A stretch of 64,000 nt of DNA, taken from NCBI RefSeq assembly GCF_003387155.1, contig NZ_QUMT01000001.1:186001-250000 (forward strand), in the 5' to 3' direction. Shown here piece by piece: positions 54,568-63,600 of the stretch (position 1 is its first letter; every line of letters starts with the position of its first letter). The position numbers were made by a program, and so were the translations under genes. The notes below the pieces were generated by a model. It was not told the DNA's origin, did not search any database, and saw only the letters and a list, made by a program, of their open reading frames with translations. The DNA comes from Roseateles depolymerans (lineage in GTDB: Bacteria; Pseudomonadota; Gammaproteobacteria; Burkholderiales; Burkholderiaceae_C).

Positions 54568-56139
54568 ATGAGATTCCTCCGCAACCTTTCGATCCGACAG
54601 CGCCTGCTGGGAAGCACGCTGCTGTTGTGTCTGTTGATCATCGGGCTGGGGGCCTGGTCGGCGATCAGCCTGGACCACCTGCAGAACCGCTCCTCGGACC
54701 TGCTGGACCGGCAGAGCCAGACGGCCCAGGACACGGCCCGCATCCTGGCCTCCCTGGAGCGCATCCAGCGGCTCGAGCAGTCGGTGATGCTCAATGGCAA
54801 CAACACCAACGAAGCCGGCGAGCACCATGCGCAGTGGAAGAAGACGGTGGCGGACATGCGTGCCCAGCTCAAGTCGGTCATGACGACCCCGGAGCGGGAA
54901 CAGGCGCTTGCGCCGGCGCTGGCGGGCTTCGAGGCCCACGTCAAGCCGCTGGCCGACATCCTGCAGCAGGTGGTGGACGCCAAAATGGATCCGTCGGCTG
55001 CATTTGCCTATGCTGGCCAGGCACAAGCCGACCTGGACACCGCCCGAACGGTGTTCAACAAATGGGTGGAGGACACCCAGGCGGCGGTCATCGCCGAGCG
55101 GGAGGCAGACCAGGCATCGTCCTCGCTGCAATCGAAGATTCGTCTGGGCGGGTTGGTGGTGATCATTGCGCTGGTCAGCGGCTTGATGTTGGCGCTGGTG
55201 CGCTCCATCCTGACGCCGCTGGGCCGGGCGTCCGAGGTGGCCAAGCGCATCGCTCGCGGCGACCTGACCGCGGACATCGTGGTGCAGGGACGTGACGAAG
55301 TCGCCGCCTTCATGCAGACGCTGGCGGACATGCAGATGTCGCTGCGGGAAATCGTCGGCCAGGTGCGGCAAAGCGCGGAAAGCATCCGCATTGCCAGCGA
55401 TGAAGTCGCCACCGGCAATCTGGACCTGAGCCAGCGGACCGAACAGACGGCGTCCAACCTCCAGGAAACCGCGGCCTCGATGGAGGAGCTGACCTCCACC
55501 GTGCGGCACAGCGCGCAAGCCGCGCTGCAGGCGCGTGAGCTGGCGACGTCGGCCTCCACCGTGGCGGACCGCGGCGGGCAGATGGTCGGGCAGGTCGTTC
55601 GCACCATGGGTGACATCAACCTGTCGTCCCGCAAGATTTCGGACATCACCGGCGTCATCGACACCATTGCGTTCCAGACCAACATCCTGGCGCTGAATGC
55701 GGCCGTGGAAGCGGCGAGGGCCGGTGAACAGGGGCGCGGTTTTGCGGTGGTGGCGAGCGAGGTGCGAGGCCTGGCGCAGCGCAGTGCCGAGGCAGCCAAG
55801 GAGATCAAGGCGCTGATCGGGGAATCGGTCGAGCGTGTGGAGGGCGGCAGCCGCCAGGTGGTGGAGGCCGGCGACACGATGGGGGAACTGGTCGCCTCCG
55901 TCCGCAAGGTCAGCGACATCATTGGCGAGATCAGCCAGGCGGCGGACCGGCAGAGCCAGGGCATCGGCGAGGTCGGAGCGGCGGTCACGGTGCTGGACCA
56001 GATGACGCAGCAGAATGCGGCGCTGGTGGAGCAGTCCGCTGCGGCGGCGGAGAGCTTGAAGAACCAGGCGCGGCAGCTGTCGGATGTGGTGGCGACCTTC
56101 CGGCTGGATGCGGAGCTCGAGGCAAAGCCTCAGTCATAA
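54568..56139 (+). CDS. Methyl-accepting chemotaxis protein
   Basis: The protein has 523 residues from ATG 54568 (a TTG 9 bp upstream is also open). N-terminal helix ([21 protein letters not shown]), a four-helix-bundle periplasmic sensor of about 150 residues, a second helix ([19 protein letters not shown]), HAMP, then the coiled-coil signalling domain with hairpin tip [43 protein letters not shown]. This binds CheA/CheW. There is no C-terminal CheR pentapeptide (it ends EAKPQS). Ligand unknown; no che genes nearby. Confidence 0.94.
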   Translation: MRFLRNLSIRQRLLGSTLLLCLLIIGLGAWSAISLDHLQNRSSDLLDRQSQTAQDTARILASLERIQRLEQSVMLNGNNTNEAGEHHAQWKKTVADMRAQLKSVMTTPEREQALAPALAGFEAHVKPLADILQQVVDAKMDPSAAFAYAGQAQADLDTARTVFNKWVEDTQAAVIAEREADQASSSLQSKIRLGGLVVIIALVSGLMLALVRSILTPLGRASEVAKRIARGDLTADIVVQGRDEVAAFMQTLADMQMSLREIVGQVRQSAESIRIASDEVATGNLDLSQRTEQTASNLQETAASMEELTSTVRHSAQAALQARELATSASTVADRGGQMVGQVVRTMGDINLSSRKISDITGVIDTIAFQTNILALNAAVEAARAGEQGRGFAVVASEVRGLAQRSAEAAKEIKALIGESVERVEGGSRQVVEAGDTMGELVASVRKVSDIIGEISQAADRQSQGIGEVGAAVTVLDQMTQQNAALVEQSAAAAESLKNQARQLSDVVATFRLDAELEAKPQS

Positions 56140-56167
56140 AAAAAAGGGCCCTGCTCACACAGGGCCC
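56138..56167 (-). terminator. Rho-independent terminator downstream of the EF-G paralogue
   Basis: On the minus strand GGGCCCTG-TGTGAG-CAGGGCCC is a perfect 8-bp stem followed by eight T residues (A run 56138-56145). It lies about 96 bp past the EF-G stop and abuts the chemoreceptor stop, so it may serve both. Confidence 0.85.
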
Positions 56168-56262
56168 CTTGGGGCCACCAGCCTCATTACTGGCAGACTC
56201 GCTGACAGACTCGCTGGCGGCATACGGCGGACCGTTCGCGTTCGCGGGTTGGGCCGACGGCA

Positions 56263-58308
56263 TCAAGCCGCAGCAACCGCCTCCCGCACCTTCCTCGGCG
56301 CCAGTGCATGCTGCTCGAACTGCATCGAGAACGACGCACGCCCTGACGAGAGCGCACGCAGCTGTCCGATGTAGCCGAACATCTCGCTCAGCGGGACCTG
56401 CGCCTCAATCACCACGGCCGTGCCTCGCAGCGACTGACCGCGCACCAGACCGCGCCTGCGGTTCAGGTCGCCAATGCAGTCGCCGAGCGATTCCGCGGGC
56501 GTGACGACTTCCACCGCCATCACCGGCTCCAGCAGTTGCGGATCCGCCTTCGCAAAGGCTTCACGCGCCGCTGCTGCCGCCGCCAGCTCGAAGGCCAGGG
56601 CCGACGAATCGCGTTCGTGGAAACCGCCGTCCAGCAGCGTGGCCTGGAAATCCACGCACGGGAAGCCGGCGATCACGCCCTGCAGCGCCGCACGCCGAAT
56701 GCCCGCTTCCACCGCAGGAATGAACTCGCGGGGAATCGCGCCACCGACAATGCGGCTCTCGAATCGGACGCCTTCACCCCGGGCCAGCGGCTCGAAGCGC
56801 AGTCGTACCTCGGCAAACTGCCCGGGACCGCCGGTCTGCTTCTTGTGGATGTGATGGACTTCCACCACCTCCGCCAAGGTCTCGCGATAAGCCACCTGCG
56901 GTCGCCCGACCTGGACCTCCACGCCGTGCTGGGCACGCAGCTTCTCGACCGCCACCTCCAGTTGCAGCTCGCCCATGCCCGAGAGCAGGGTCTGGCCGGT
57001 TTCGGCGTCGTGCCGCATCCGCAGGCTCGGATCTTCCCGCAGCATCGACTGCAGCGCCTTGGACAGCGGGGCCACGTCCTCACGGGTCCTGGGCTCGATG
57101 GCCACCTCGATCACCGGTTCCGGAATGCTGATCTCCTCCAGATGCAGTGGGCTGCGAGGATCACACAAGGTGTCGCCCGTCAGGGTGTCCTTCAGGCCGA
57201 TGACCGCGGCGATGTCGCCGGCACGGATCTCCTCCCGTTCCACGCGCTGGTCCGCATGCACTTCGTACAGCCGACCCGCCCGTTCCATCCGGCCGGTGGT
57301 GGCGTCCAGGACCGCATCACCGCGCCGCAGGCGGCCGCGATAGACCCGCACGAACACCATCGTCCCGTGACCGTCCGCCGCCACCTTGAAGGCCAGGGCG
57401 GCAAAAGGCCCGTCCGGATCGGACGCGAGCGACGAGGCTGCATCGACATCCTCGCGCCGCACGTCTTCAGGCGCCGGGAGGTAGTCCACCACGGCATCGA
57501 GCAAGGGCTCCACACCTCGGTTGCGGTAGGCCGAGCCCGCCAGGGCCGGCACCCACGCCCCCGACAGCACGCCGCGACGCACGCACTGGCGGATCGCAGC
57601 CGGCGAGGGCGTGACGCCGTCCAGATAGGCGGCCAGCAGCGCGTCATCCTGCTCCAGCACCGTGTCCAGCAGTCGCGTGCGATGCGCCTGCGCCTGCTCC
57701 AGCATCTCAGGCGGTACGTCCGATTCCACATAGGGCGCGCGGGCATCGTCACGTTCCCACACCAGCGCTTTCATGGTGATGAGATCCACCACACCGCGGA
57801 AGCCGGCTTCTGCACCGATGGGCAGTTGCAGCGGCAGCACCGTCGCACCGAGTCGCTCTTCCATCATGGCGACGACGCGCAGGAAGTCCGCCCCGACGCG
57901 GTCGAGCTTGTTGATGAAGGCGATACGGGGCACCCGGTACTTGTCGGCCAGGCGCCAGTTGGTCTCGGTCTGGGGTTCCACGCCGGCCACGCCGTCGAAA
58001 ACGACCACGGCACCGTCCAGCACCCGCAGGGAACGATTGACCTCGATGTTGAAGTCGATGTGTCCCGGCGTGTCGATCAGGTTGAGCTGCGTGCCCTTCC
58101 ATGGCACCGACACCGCGGCACTGTTGATGGTGATGCCGCGTTTGCGCTCTTGCGGATCGAAGTCCATGCGGGTGGTGCCGTCATTGACGTCGCCAATGCG
58201 ATGGCTCTGCCCCGTATAGAACAGGATGCGTTCGGTGGTGGTGGTTTTGCCGGCGTCGACGTGGGCAATGACGCCGAGATTGCGCACAGGGGTGGAGAAA
58301 GCAGACAT
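56263..58308 (-). CDS. Elongation factor G paralogue (EF-G2)
   Basis: The protein has 681 residues, slightly shorter than housekeeping EF-G. All GTPase boxes are present: [19 protein letters not shown] (G1), RGITI (G2), DTPGHIDF (G3), NKLD (G4) and a G5 segment. Domains II-V follow, including [16 protein letters not shown] and the closing [23 protein letters not shown]. Switch-like sequence [21 protein letters not shown] departs from canonical EF-G (EQERGITITSAATT), and no str-operon genes (rpsL, rpsG, tuf) flank it, so it is a second copy. Such paralogues may act in translocation or ribosome recycling. It has a long structured leader. Confidence 0.93.
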   Translation of the reverse strand: MSAFSTPVRNLGVIAHVDAGKTTTTERILFYTGQSHRIGDVNDGTTRMDFDPQERKRGITINSAAVSVPWKGTQLNLIDTPGHIDFNIEVNRSLRVLDGAVVVFDGVAGVEPQTETNWRLADKYRVPRIAFINKLDRVGADFLRVVAMMEERLGATVLPLQLPIGAEAGFRGVVDLITMKALVWERDDARAPYVESDVPPEMLEQAQAHRTRLLDTVLEQDDALLAAYLDGVTPSPAAIRQCVRRGVLSGAWVPALAGSAYRNRGVEPLLDAVVDYLPAPEDVRREDVDAASSLASDPDGPFAALAFKVAADGHGTMVFVRVYRGRLRRGDAVLDATTGRMERAGRLYEVHADQRVEREEIRAGDIAAVIGLKDTLTGDTLCDPRSPLHLEEISIPEPVIEVAIEPRTREDVAPLSKALQSMLREDPSLRMRHDAETGQTLLSGMGELQLEVAVEKLRAQHGVEVQVGRPQVAYRETLAEVVEVHHIHKKQTGGPGQFAEVRLRFEPLARGEGVRFESRIVGGAIPREFIPAVEAGIRRAALQGVIAGFPCVDFQATLLDGGFHERDSSALAFELAAAAAAREAFAKADPQLLEPVMAVEVVTPAESLGDCIGDLNRRRGLVRGQSLRGTAVVIEAQVPLSEMFGYIGQLRALSSGRASFSMQFEQHALAPRKVREAVAAA

Positions 58309-58329
58309 GGTGAATCCTTCATTCGGAAT

Positions 58330-58353
58330 CTGAGGGCAAGACGCTGCCCTCAG
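58330..58353 (-). promoter_or_regulatory. 9-bp hairpin just ahead of the EF-G2 ribosome site
   Basis: CTGAGGGCA and TGCCCTCAG pair perfectly across a 6-nt loop, 21 bp upstream of the EF-G2 ATG. No T tract. It could modulate ribosome access. Confidence 0.5.
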
Positions 58354-58373
58354 GCGGATTCACCTGATGCGGG

Positions 58374-58481
58374 CTAACGTCGGAAAGAGGGCGGCTGAAT
58401 GCCGGAGCGCGGGCGCGCACGGACGCGACTCCGGCGGGCGGAAATCGTCGCGATCAGCTTGTCGTAGGTGCGGCAGTTCAT
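58374..58481 (-). CDS. Possible small basic protein in the EF-G2 leader
   Basis: A 35-residue frame starts MNCRTYDKLIATISARRSRV and ends in an Arg/Pro-rich stretch. It has no strong ribosome site. It may be a regulatory upstream ORF whose translation affects EF-G2 expression, or chance. I recognise no family. Confidence 0.3.
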   Translation of the reverse strand: MNCRTYDKLIATISARRSRVRARPRSGIQPPSFRR

Positions 58482-58494
58482 GGGTGAGGACTTG

Positions 58495-58535
58495 AAAAAC
58501 AGAAAACCCCGGAGGGCGCTGGGCCTGCCGGGGTT
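58495..58535 (-). terminator. Intrinsic terminator inside the EF-G2 leader
   Basis: On the minus strand AACCCCGG and CCGGGGTT pair across a 15-nt loop that can itself fold, followed by TTCTGTTTTT. It lies about 190 bp upstream of the EF-G2 start and about 95 bp downstream of the predicted transcript start. Confidence 0.7.
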
Positions 58536-58589
58536 CTCAGGGGGAAGACCGGTAGGCGCGCACGCCCACCGAATGTGATCGGGGGCGCG

Positions 58590-58631
58590 TCAGGTGGCGA
58601 AAGTTGCCTTGATCACTTGGGAGGTCTTCAT
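58590..58631 (-). CDS. Candidate 13-residue leader peptide
   Basis: MKTSQVIKATFAT-stop, ATG at 58631, about 4 nt from the predicted transcript start (nearly leaderless). It lies between a promoter and an intrinsic terminator, the arrangement of an attenuator peptide, though it has no run of one codon type. Confidence 0.3.
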   Translation of the reverse strand: MKTSQVIKATFAT

Positions 58632-58641
58632 GATGGCCGCA

Positions 58642-58670
58642 ATTATTGGCGAATGACAAAGGTCTTGCAA
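58642..58670 (-). promoter_or_regulatory. Candidate sigma-70 promoter of the EF-G2 leader
   Basis: Minus strand TTGCAA (58670-58665) and AATAAT (58647-58642) with a 17-bp spacer. The expected transcript start is near 58635. Confidence 0.55.
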
Positions 58671-58830
58671 TGCCCATTGCAATGGCCTTGCTGCAAACAG
58701 TGCCGGGTGTTGCCACGGCTCCACATCCAATGAAACGGTGACAAGGCATCGCCTTTGCCGGAAATACGCCAGTACGGCTTGGCGGGCGATTTGCCCTGAC
58801 CATCTGCATTCAACTGCTGAAGGAGTTTCC

Positions 58831-59298
58831 ATGCACCTCGACGGTTCCTGCCATTGCGGCCGGGTGAAGTTCTCGGTCGAGTCCCACGAGCCTGCGCCCT
58901 TCATGCGCTGCTATTGCTCCATCTGCCGCAAGACGGCCGGCACCGGCGGCTTTGCGATCAACCTCGGCGCCGACTACCGCACGTTCAAGCTGCATCAGGG
59001 CCAGGAGCATCTGCGCGTCTACCGTGCGCATCTGAAAGGGAAGGAGAGCACCGGTCAGCGCCACTTCTGCGCTCACTGCGGCACCGCGTTGTGGCTCTAT
59101 GACGAAAGCTGGCCCGATCTCGTGCACCCGCATGCCGGCGCCATCGACACGCCGCTGCCAACGCCGCCCGCTCATGTCCACATGATGCTGGGCTCCAAGC
59201 CGGACTGGGTCGAGGTGGTGGCGGGCCAGGGGGACGAGCAGTTCGATGAATATCCCAAGGAATCACTCGCCGACTGGCACCGCCGGCATGGGCTCTAG
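58831..59298 (+). CDS. GFA-family (glutathione-dependent formaldehyde-activating-like) protein
   Basis: The protein has 155 residues from ATG 58831 with AAGGAG 7 bp upstream. The Zn-binding cysteines of the GFA/CENP-V fold are present: C7-H-C9-G, C27-Y-C29-S-I-C32 and C80-A-H-C83. Original members were linked to S-hydroxymethylglutathione formation, but most homologues have no proven activity, so the enzyme function is uncertain. It is convergent with dabA (5-bp gap). Confidence 0.9.
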   Translation: MHLDGSCHCGRVKFSVESHEPAPFMRCYCSICRKTAGTGGFAINLGADYRTFKLHQGQEHLRVYRAHLKGKESTGQRHFCAHCGTALWLYDESWPDLVHPHAGAIDTPLPTPPAHVHMMLGSKPDWVEVVAGQGDEQFDEYPKESLADWHRRHGL

Positions 59299-59303
59299 CG
59301 CGG

Positions 59304-61907
59304 TCAGGCGTTCTGGCCCAGCGTCACAGGTGTCCACGCCCCGCTTGCATAGCATGTGAATCCGCCACCTTCCGCAAAGCGCCACAGATGCAGCCAGCCA
59401 TGCTCCACCAGCTGGCGCACCACGGCATGCTTGCGAATCACCTGTTCGATGGCGTAGGCCGGGGCATCGATGACCACCGTCAGCCGCACAGGCTCGTGAC
59501 GCCACTGGTGGCCGTCATGCACCGACTGCCGCGCCAGCCCGATGCGCAGATCGCCGCCATTGCCCTCGAACACACCCAGTCGGCCCCCCACCACGTTATG
59601 CAGCAGCTTGTTGCCGCTGCCCAGGCGCTCGGGCTCGCTGGTGGATGCGTGGTATTGCCAGTTGATCCAGTGAGTCACCAGCATCGGGGCGGTCATCAGC
59701 AGTTCCAGCACGCTGCCGTCGGTGTCCTGGCGGGCGTCGTAGTCATGCAGGAAGACGCGGCCCTCCAGCACGGCGCCGCGGGTGCGGGTGCGAGGCGCGA
59801 TGACAAACGCCGCATTGCCGGCCAGTCCCCATTCCGGGCGGATCTGGGCGACGTCGTTGGCGCGGCGCTGCAGGTGCGCCAGCAGCGCTGAAGCCGGCGC
59901 ACGCGGGTCCAGTCCCAGCGAGGCGGCGCGCTCTCGCCGGACCTGATCGCCAGCCTGCACCAGCACCGGCTGCAAGCGGTCCCAGCGCGCCCTCGCCGAT
60001 GCCGGCAGCAGATCCAGGTCGAAGCCTTCCATCTCGTCGGTGGTGGTGTTGTGCAGGGCTGCGACGAAGGCCAGCTCAGCAGGCAGTGGCCATCCGCGTT
60101 CGCGAAGTCCGGACTGGACCGGCGCTTCGTTCAGCAGCCGCGCCAGCGCGCGTGCGTTGATCTCCCCCGTCTGACCGCAGCAGGCACCGCAGTCCAGCGC
60201 CGCAGCCTGCGCATTGTTGACGCTCTGGCTGCCGTGGCCCACCAGCAGCACCAGCGGGGCGATCGACCGGTCCATCGACAGGGCGTGCAGCACCTTTGCG
60301 GCCAGCGTGAGCTTGGTGTCCAGGTCCAGGCCGCTGAGTGTCGGACGGCACACCGGACGGTAGCGGGCGGGCAGCCCCTCCGCTTCCAGCCGATCGCGCG
60401 GCGCTGTGGCGGGCCGCAGCAGGCGGAGCATCTTGCCCAGATAGCCGGTGCCGATGGCTTCCACGGACGAGAACGCGGCATTGGGCCAGCGTGTGCCGGA
60501 CTGCCATTGACGGGTGCGGGCAAAGGCCCGTTCGCGGGACTGCAGGGCGGCTTGCCGCAGCGGTGCATCTTCTGTCTGCTCCGCATCGATCACTTCCTCG
60601 GTCACCGCCAGGGCCGGTGCCAGGAGGCCCGGCAACTGCGGACGCTTGATCTGCGTGCCCAACGGCGAGTAGTGGATCGGCAGTCCGAAGAAGCCCGCAA
60701 ACCCCAGTGTCTGCACCCGCGGGCCGGCTGATTCAATGGCACGCCGAAGGGGTTCACTGCGCACGTCGATGCAGAACACCGCCTGGACGTCCGGCGGCGT
60801 CAAGGGCAGCGTCCATGACGAATCGCTCGACACGAATTGCAGCCGACGCGCCAAACCCCGCTGATAACCAATCTCCAGCGCCGTCTGCCAGATCTCGTCC
60901 ACCAGCAAGCGCTCATGCGCCTGCTTCATCATCGAATCCGCCTGCTCCCAGGCGACCTGCAAGGCCGCAAAGGCCCGCTGCGCCGAGCGGCCGCCGCGGC
61001 ATTCCAGCAGGATGGCCCCCCACGCCAGACGGATGGCCAGCAGGTCGCGCAGATGGCTGTCACTGCCGCCCTGCAGGCGGGCCTCCCAGCCCAGATAGGC
61101 GCACCAGGACGCCCAGCCGTTGACGGTCAGCAGCACGGCTTCCAGGTAGTCGGCCCAGGCCTCCTCCGGCAGGCCCAGTCGCTCCAGGGCCCATCGCTCG
61201 GCGGCCTGACGGTTCTGCGGCAGCACGTGCAGCCCTTGGGCGATGTCGGGCAGGCCCATCAGCACGCCGATGCCGTGGTCATGGGTGATGGTGTCGCGCC
61301 AGAACGCATACAGGCCCTCGTCGCGCCGCGGCTGCCAGTCCGCCTGGTGGCGGTCGAAATACGCCGCGCAGGTCTGGCTGAGTTGATGGGTGATGGCCTG
61401 GCGCCATGACAGGCGGGACTGACCCTGCGGATCGTCATCCAGCACATCGATCAGCAGCGGCAGCTTGGGCAGTTCCGCTGGCTGCGTCAGCGCGTGGATC
61501 AGCGCAGAGCTGTCGAGCCCGGCGCCATCGGCCTGCGGGAACCGCGCCAGCGCCGCCTGCAAGTCCGCAGGCTGGATGCGGCCGGACGTCCAGGCGGCCG
61601 CCAGTTGCTCACGCGGCGGGAACACCTGGATGCGTCCGAGCACTGCCATGCGGGCGGCGACTTCGCGGACCGTCAGGCCGATGCGTTCCCAGTGCGGGTT
61701 GACCGCAATCGCTCGGTCCAGCGGCCATGCCGGCGCGATGGCGCTGCAGGCCTTGGCGCAGGCGGCTTCGATGCGGTGCTGGAGGGCAGTGTCGGGGTCT
61801 GGCAGGGCCTCGCCGGTGAGCGCGGAGGTCGGGTCCGGATCGACCACGGGGGTGTCATGGACGCGTGCATCGCGAGCCGCATCGGGGTGTTGGCTGATCG
61901 TGTGCAT
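59304..61907 (-). CDS. dabA: DabA, carbonic-anhydrase-like subunit of the DAB inorganic-carbon pump (DUF2309)
   Basis: The protein has 867 residues from ATG 61907, 18 bp after the dabB stop with GAGG upstream; a GTG at 61961 inside dabB is also open. It is the large cytoplasmic DUF2309/UPF0753 protein. Its beta-carbonic-anhydrase-like zinc site is intact: Cys379 and Asp381 in VFCIDVRSEP, His558 in LVGHGSQS and Cys573 in DCGACCG. The His-Cys spacing equals that of DabA from Halothiobacillus. DabA hydrates CO2 in one direction, driven by the DabB cation gradient, and so accumulates bicarbonate. Confidence 0.93.
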   Translation of the reverse strand: MHTISQHPDAARDARVHDTPVVDPDPTSALTGEALPDPDTALQHRIEAACAKACSAIAPAWPLDRAIAVNPHWERIGLTVREVAARMAVLGRIQVFPPREQLAAAWTSGRIQPADLQAALARFPQADGAGLDSSALIHALTQPAELPKLPLLIDVLDDDPQGQSRLSWRQAITHQLSQTCAAYFDRHQADWQPRRDEGLYAFWRDTITHDHGIGVLMGLPDIAQGLHVLPQNRQAAERWALERLGLPEEAWADYLEAVLLTVNGWASWCAYLGWEARLQGGSDSHLRDLLAIRLAWGAILLECRGGRSAQRAFAALQVAWEQADSMMKQAHERLLVDEIWQTALEIGYQRGLARRLQFVSSDSSWTLPLTPPDVQAVFCIDVRSEPLRRAIESAGPRVQTLGFAGFFGLPIHYSPLGTQIKRPQLPGLLAPALAVTEEVIDAEQTEDAPLRQAALQSRERAFARTRQWQSGTRWPNAAFSSVEAIGTGYLGKMLRLLRPATAPRDRLEAEGLPARYRPVCRPTLSGLDLDTKLTLAAKVLHALSMDRSIAPLVLLVGHGSQSVNNAQAAALDCGACCGQTGEINARALARLLNEAPVQSGLRERGWPLPAELAFVAALHNTTTDEMEGFDLDLLPASARARWDRLQPVLVQAGDQVRRERAASLGLDPRAPASALLAHLQRRANDVAQIRPEWGLAGNAAFVIAPRTRTRGAVLEGRVFLHDYDARQDTDGSVLELLMTAPMLVTHWINWQYHASTSEPERLGSGNKLLHNVVGGRLGVFEGNGGDLRIGLARQSVHDGHQWRHEPVRLTVVIDAPAYAIEQVIRKHAVVRQLVEHGWLHLWRFAEGGGFTCYASGAWTPVTLGQNA

Positions 61908-61924
61908 GGAGGCCTCGTCGTCCG

Positions 61925-63508
61925 TCAAAGGGGGGCAGGGGTGGTCCAGCGCGTCGGCCACAGCCGCAGCGTCATCCGGGTCACGTATTCATCGATGTAG
62001 AAGCCGGCGTAGCTGCGCCGGCGCCAGCCGGCCAGCGCGTCCGCATGGGACTGCATCAGCACCAGGCAGGCGTACAGCAGCGTCATGCCGGCCGCCGCGA
62101 CCCATCCGGCGACGGTGTCGGGCGCATCGATCACGCCGAAGGGCAGCGCATGGCCCAGCAGCGCGGCGCCACACAACGCGGCCACCATGGCGATGCCGCT
62201 GAGCCATCGGCGGGTCGCGCTTGGCTGGTCGGACGTTGCGCCGCCGGCGATGGGCGATGCCGACGTCCACAGCAGCGGAGCCCAGGCGAGCGCGAGCACG
62301 GCGGTCCACCACATCGGCCAGGCGGGGACCTCCCACAGCGCATGCACCGCCGCGGTCATGCCGCCGATCAGCACCAGCGCCCATCCCGGCGCCATCATCA
62401 TGCTCAGCAGCGTGGGCGTGGCGCCGCCGCGCAGTTCCGCGCGCCGTGTCTCGTCCACCACGCTGGACGCCATCAGGAAGGCATGGGCCTTGTAGAGCGA
62501 ATGACCCAGCAGGTGCAGCAGCGCCAGCGTGTACAGGCCCAGCCCGCATTCCATGACCATGAAGCCCATCTGGGCCACGGTGGACCACGCCAGCCGCACC
62601 TTGATGCTGATGCGGGTGAGCATGACCAGTCCCGCCAGCAGGGCGGTGACCAGCCCTGCACCGACCAGCAGCCAGCGGGCCATGGGGGCGGCCTCCAGCA
62701 GCGGCGCGAAGCGGATCAGCACCCATCCGCCCAGGTTCACCACGCCGGCATGCAGCAGCGCGGACACGGGTGTGGGCGCTTCCATCACCTGGATCAACCA
62801 GCCGTGCATGGGCAGCAAGGCCGTGCGCAGAAGCACCGCCAGGGCCAGGCAGACGGCGCTGGCCTGCAAGACAGGGGAGGCCGGTGCAGCGGCCAGGTGA
62901 TCTCGCAAGGCGGTCAGGGAGCCGCTGCCCACCTCCCAGACGCTCAGCGCTGCCGCCGTCAGCAGCAAGACATCCGCCAGCCGGTCCGCCATTCGCTTCT
63001 TGTGGGCGGCAAGCTGGGCGAAGGGGCGGTCGGCGTAGAAGGTCAGCAGGCGCTGCAGGGCGATGCCGGCCGCGGCCCAGCTTCCGATCAACAGCAGCCA
63101 GTGGTCGGCCAGCAGCAGCAACTGGACAGATGCCAGCACGCCGCTCAGCGCCGCGGCATAACGGGCCTGGCCGCTTTCCCCCTCCAGGTAGCGGGCGGAG
63201 AACACGCCAATGACGGTGCCCAGCAACTGCACCAGCAGGGCCACCCAGGCCCCGCTCAGGCTCAGCGTCATCCACGGCAGGGGCGGGAGGGTGGACGACG
63301 TGGCCAGTTGCAGCCCCAGGCTGATGGCCGCGCTGAGGGTGGCCAGCCAGGAAAGCCGGTGGCACAGCTGCCAGGCGGCGCGCTCATGACGGGGGGCCGG
63401 TCCCTCGGGCCGATACACCGCGCGCCAGGCCGACGCGAGCATCGCAGCCCCCATCAGCACGGCGGGCAGGACCGCACTGGCGACCATCAACAGGGGGACA
63501 AGGCGCAT
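61925..63508 (-). CDS. dabB: DabB, NuoL/Mrp-like membrane subunit of the DAB pump
   Basis: The protein has 527 residues from ATG 63508 (the frame is open 29 codons upstream). It is polytopic, a proton-conducting antiporter-like protein of the NuoL/MrpA family, with the conserved segment YADRPFAQLAAHKKRMADRLADVLLL, PVSALLHAGVVNLGGWVLIRF (the PTPVSALLHAG hallmark) and GHSLYKAHAFLMASSVV. It couples cation flow to DabA. dabB precedes dabA and both face away from the LysR gene. Confidence 0.92.
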   Translation of the reverse strand: MRLVPLLMVASAVLPAVLMGAAMLASAWRAVYRPEGPAPRHERAAWQLCHRLSWLATLSAAISLGLQLATSSTLPPLPWMTLSLSGAWVALLVQLLGTVIGVFSARYLEGESGQARYAAALSGVLASVQLLLLADHWLLLIGSWAAAGIALQRLLTFYADRPFAQLAAHKKRMADRLADVLLLTAAALSVWEVGSGSLTALRDHLAAAPASPVLQASAVCLALAVLLRTALLPMHGWLIQVMEAPTPVSALLHAGVVNLGGWVLIRFAPLLEAAPMARWLLVGAGLVTALLAGLVMLTRISIKVRLAWSTVAQMGFMVMECGLGLYTLALLHLLGHSLYKAHAFLMASSVVDETRRAELRGGATPTLLSMMMAPGWALVLIGGMTAAVHALWEVPAWPMWWTAVLALAWAPLLWTSASPIAGGATSDQPSATRRWLSGIAMVAALCGAALLGHALPFGVIDAPDTVAGWVAAAGMTLLYACLVLMQSHADALAGWRRRSYAGFYIDEYVTRMTLRLWPTRWTTPAPL

Positions 63509-63553
63509 CACCGACTCCAGAACTCGAACGGCGCGATGGTGGCGCTTGCCATC

Positions 63554-63581
63554 GGTTCTGTAAAATTCAATGATCAGAACC
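63554..63581. promoter_or_regulatory. Candidate LysR operator between dabB and the LysR gene
   Basis: GGTTCTG (63554-63560) and CAGAACC (63575-63581) are perfect 7-bp arms around a 14-bp AT-rich spacer that includes TAAAAT. The site lies 46 bp from dabB and 20 bp from the LysR start, where a LysR regulator would control both. Confidence 0.6.
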
Positions 63582-63600
63582 AATTCATCCATCAAACAGA

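Larger units (their letters stand above)
58309..58635 (-). promoter_or_regulatory. Structured 5' leader of the EF-G2 gene (candidate attenuator or small RNA)
   Basis: From a predicted transcript start near 58635 the leader runs about 325 nt to the EF-G2 ATG. In order it holds a 13-residue ORF (58631-58590), an intrinsic terminator (58535-58495), a 35-residue basic ORF (58481-58374), a perfect 9-bp hairpin (58353-58330) and the ribosome site. A terminator before the main gene means either conditional readthrough or an independent RNA of about 140 nt. Confidence 0.5.

Noticed and set aside
54252..54983. N-terminal extension of the exported hydrolase frame
   Set aside because: It reads Cys/Ser/Arg-rich noise over the chemoreceptor gene; ATG 54251 has AGGAG and a clean signal peptide.
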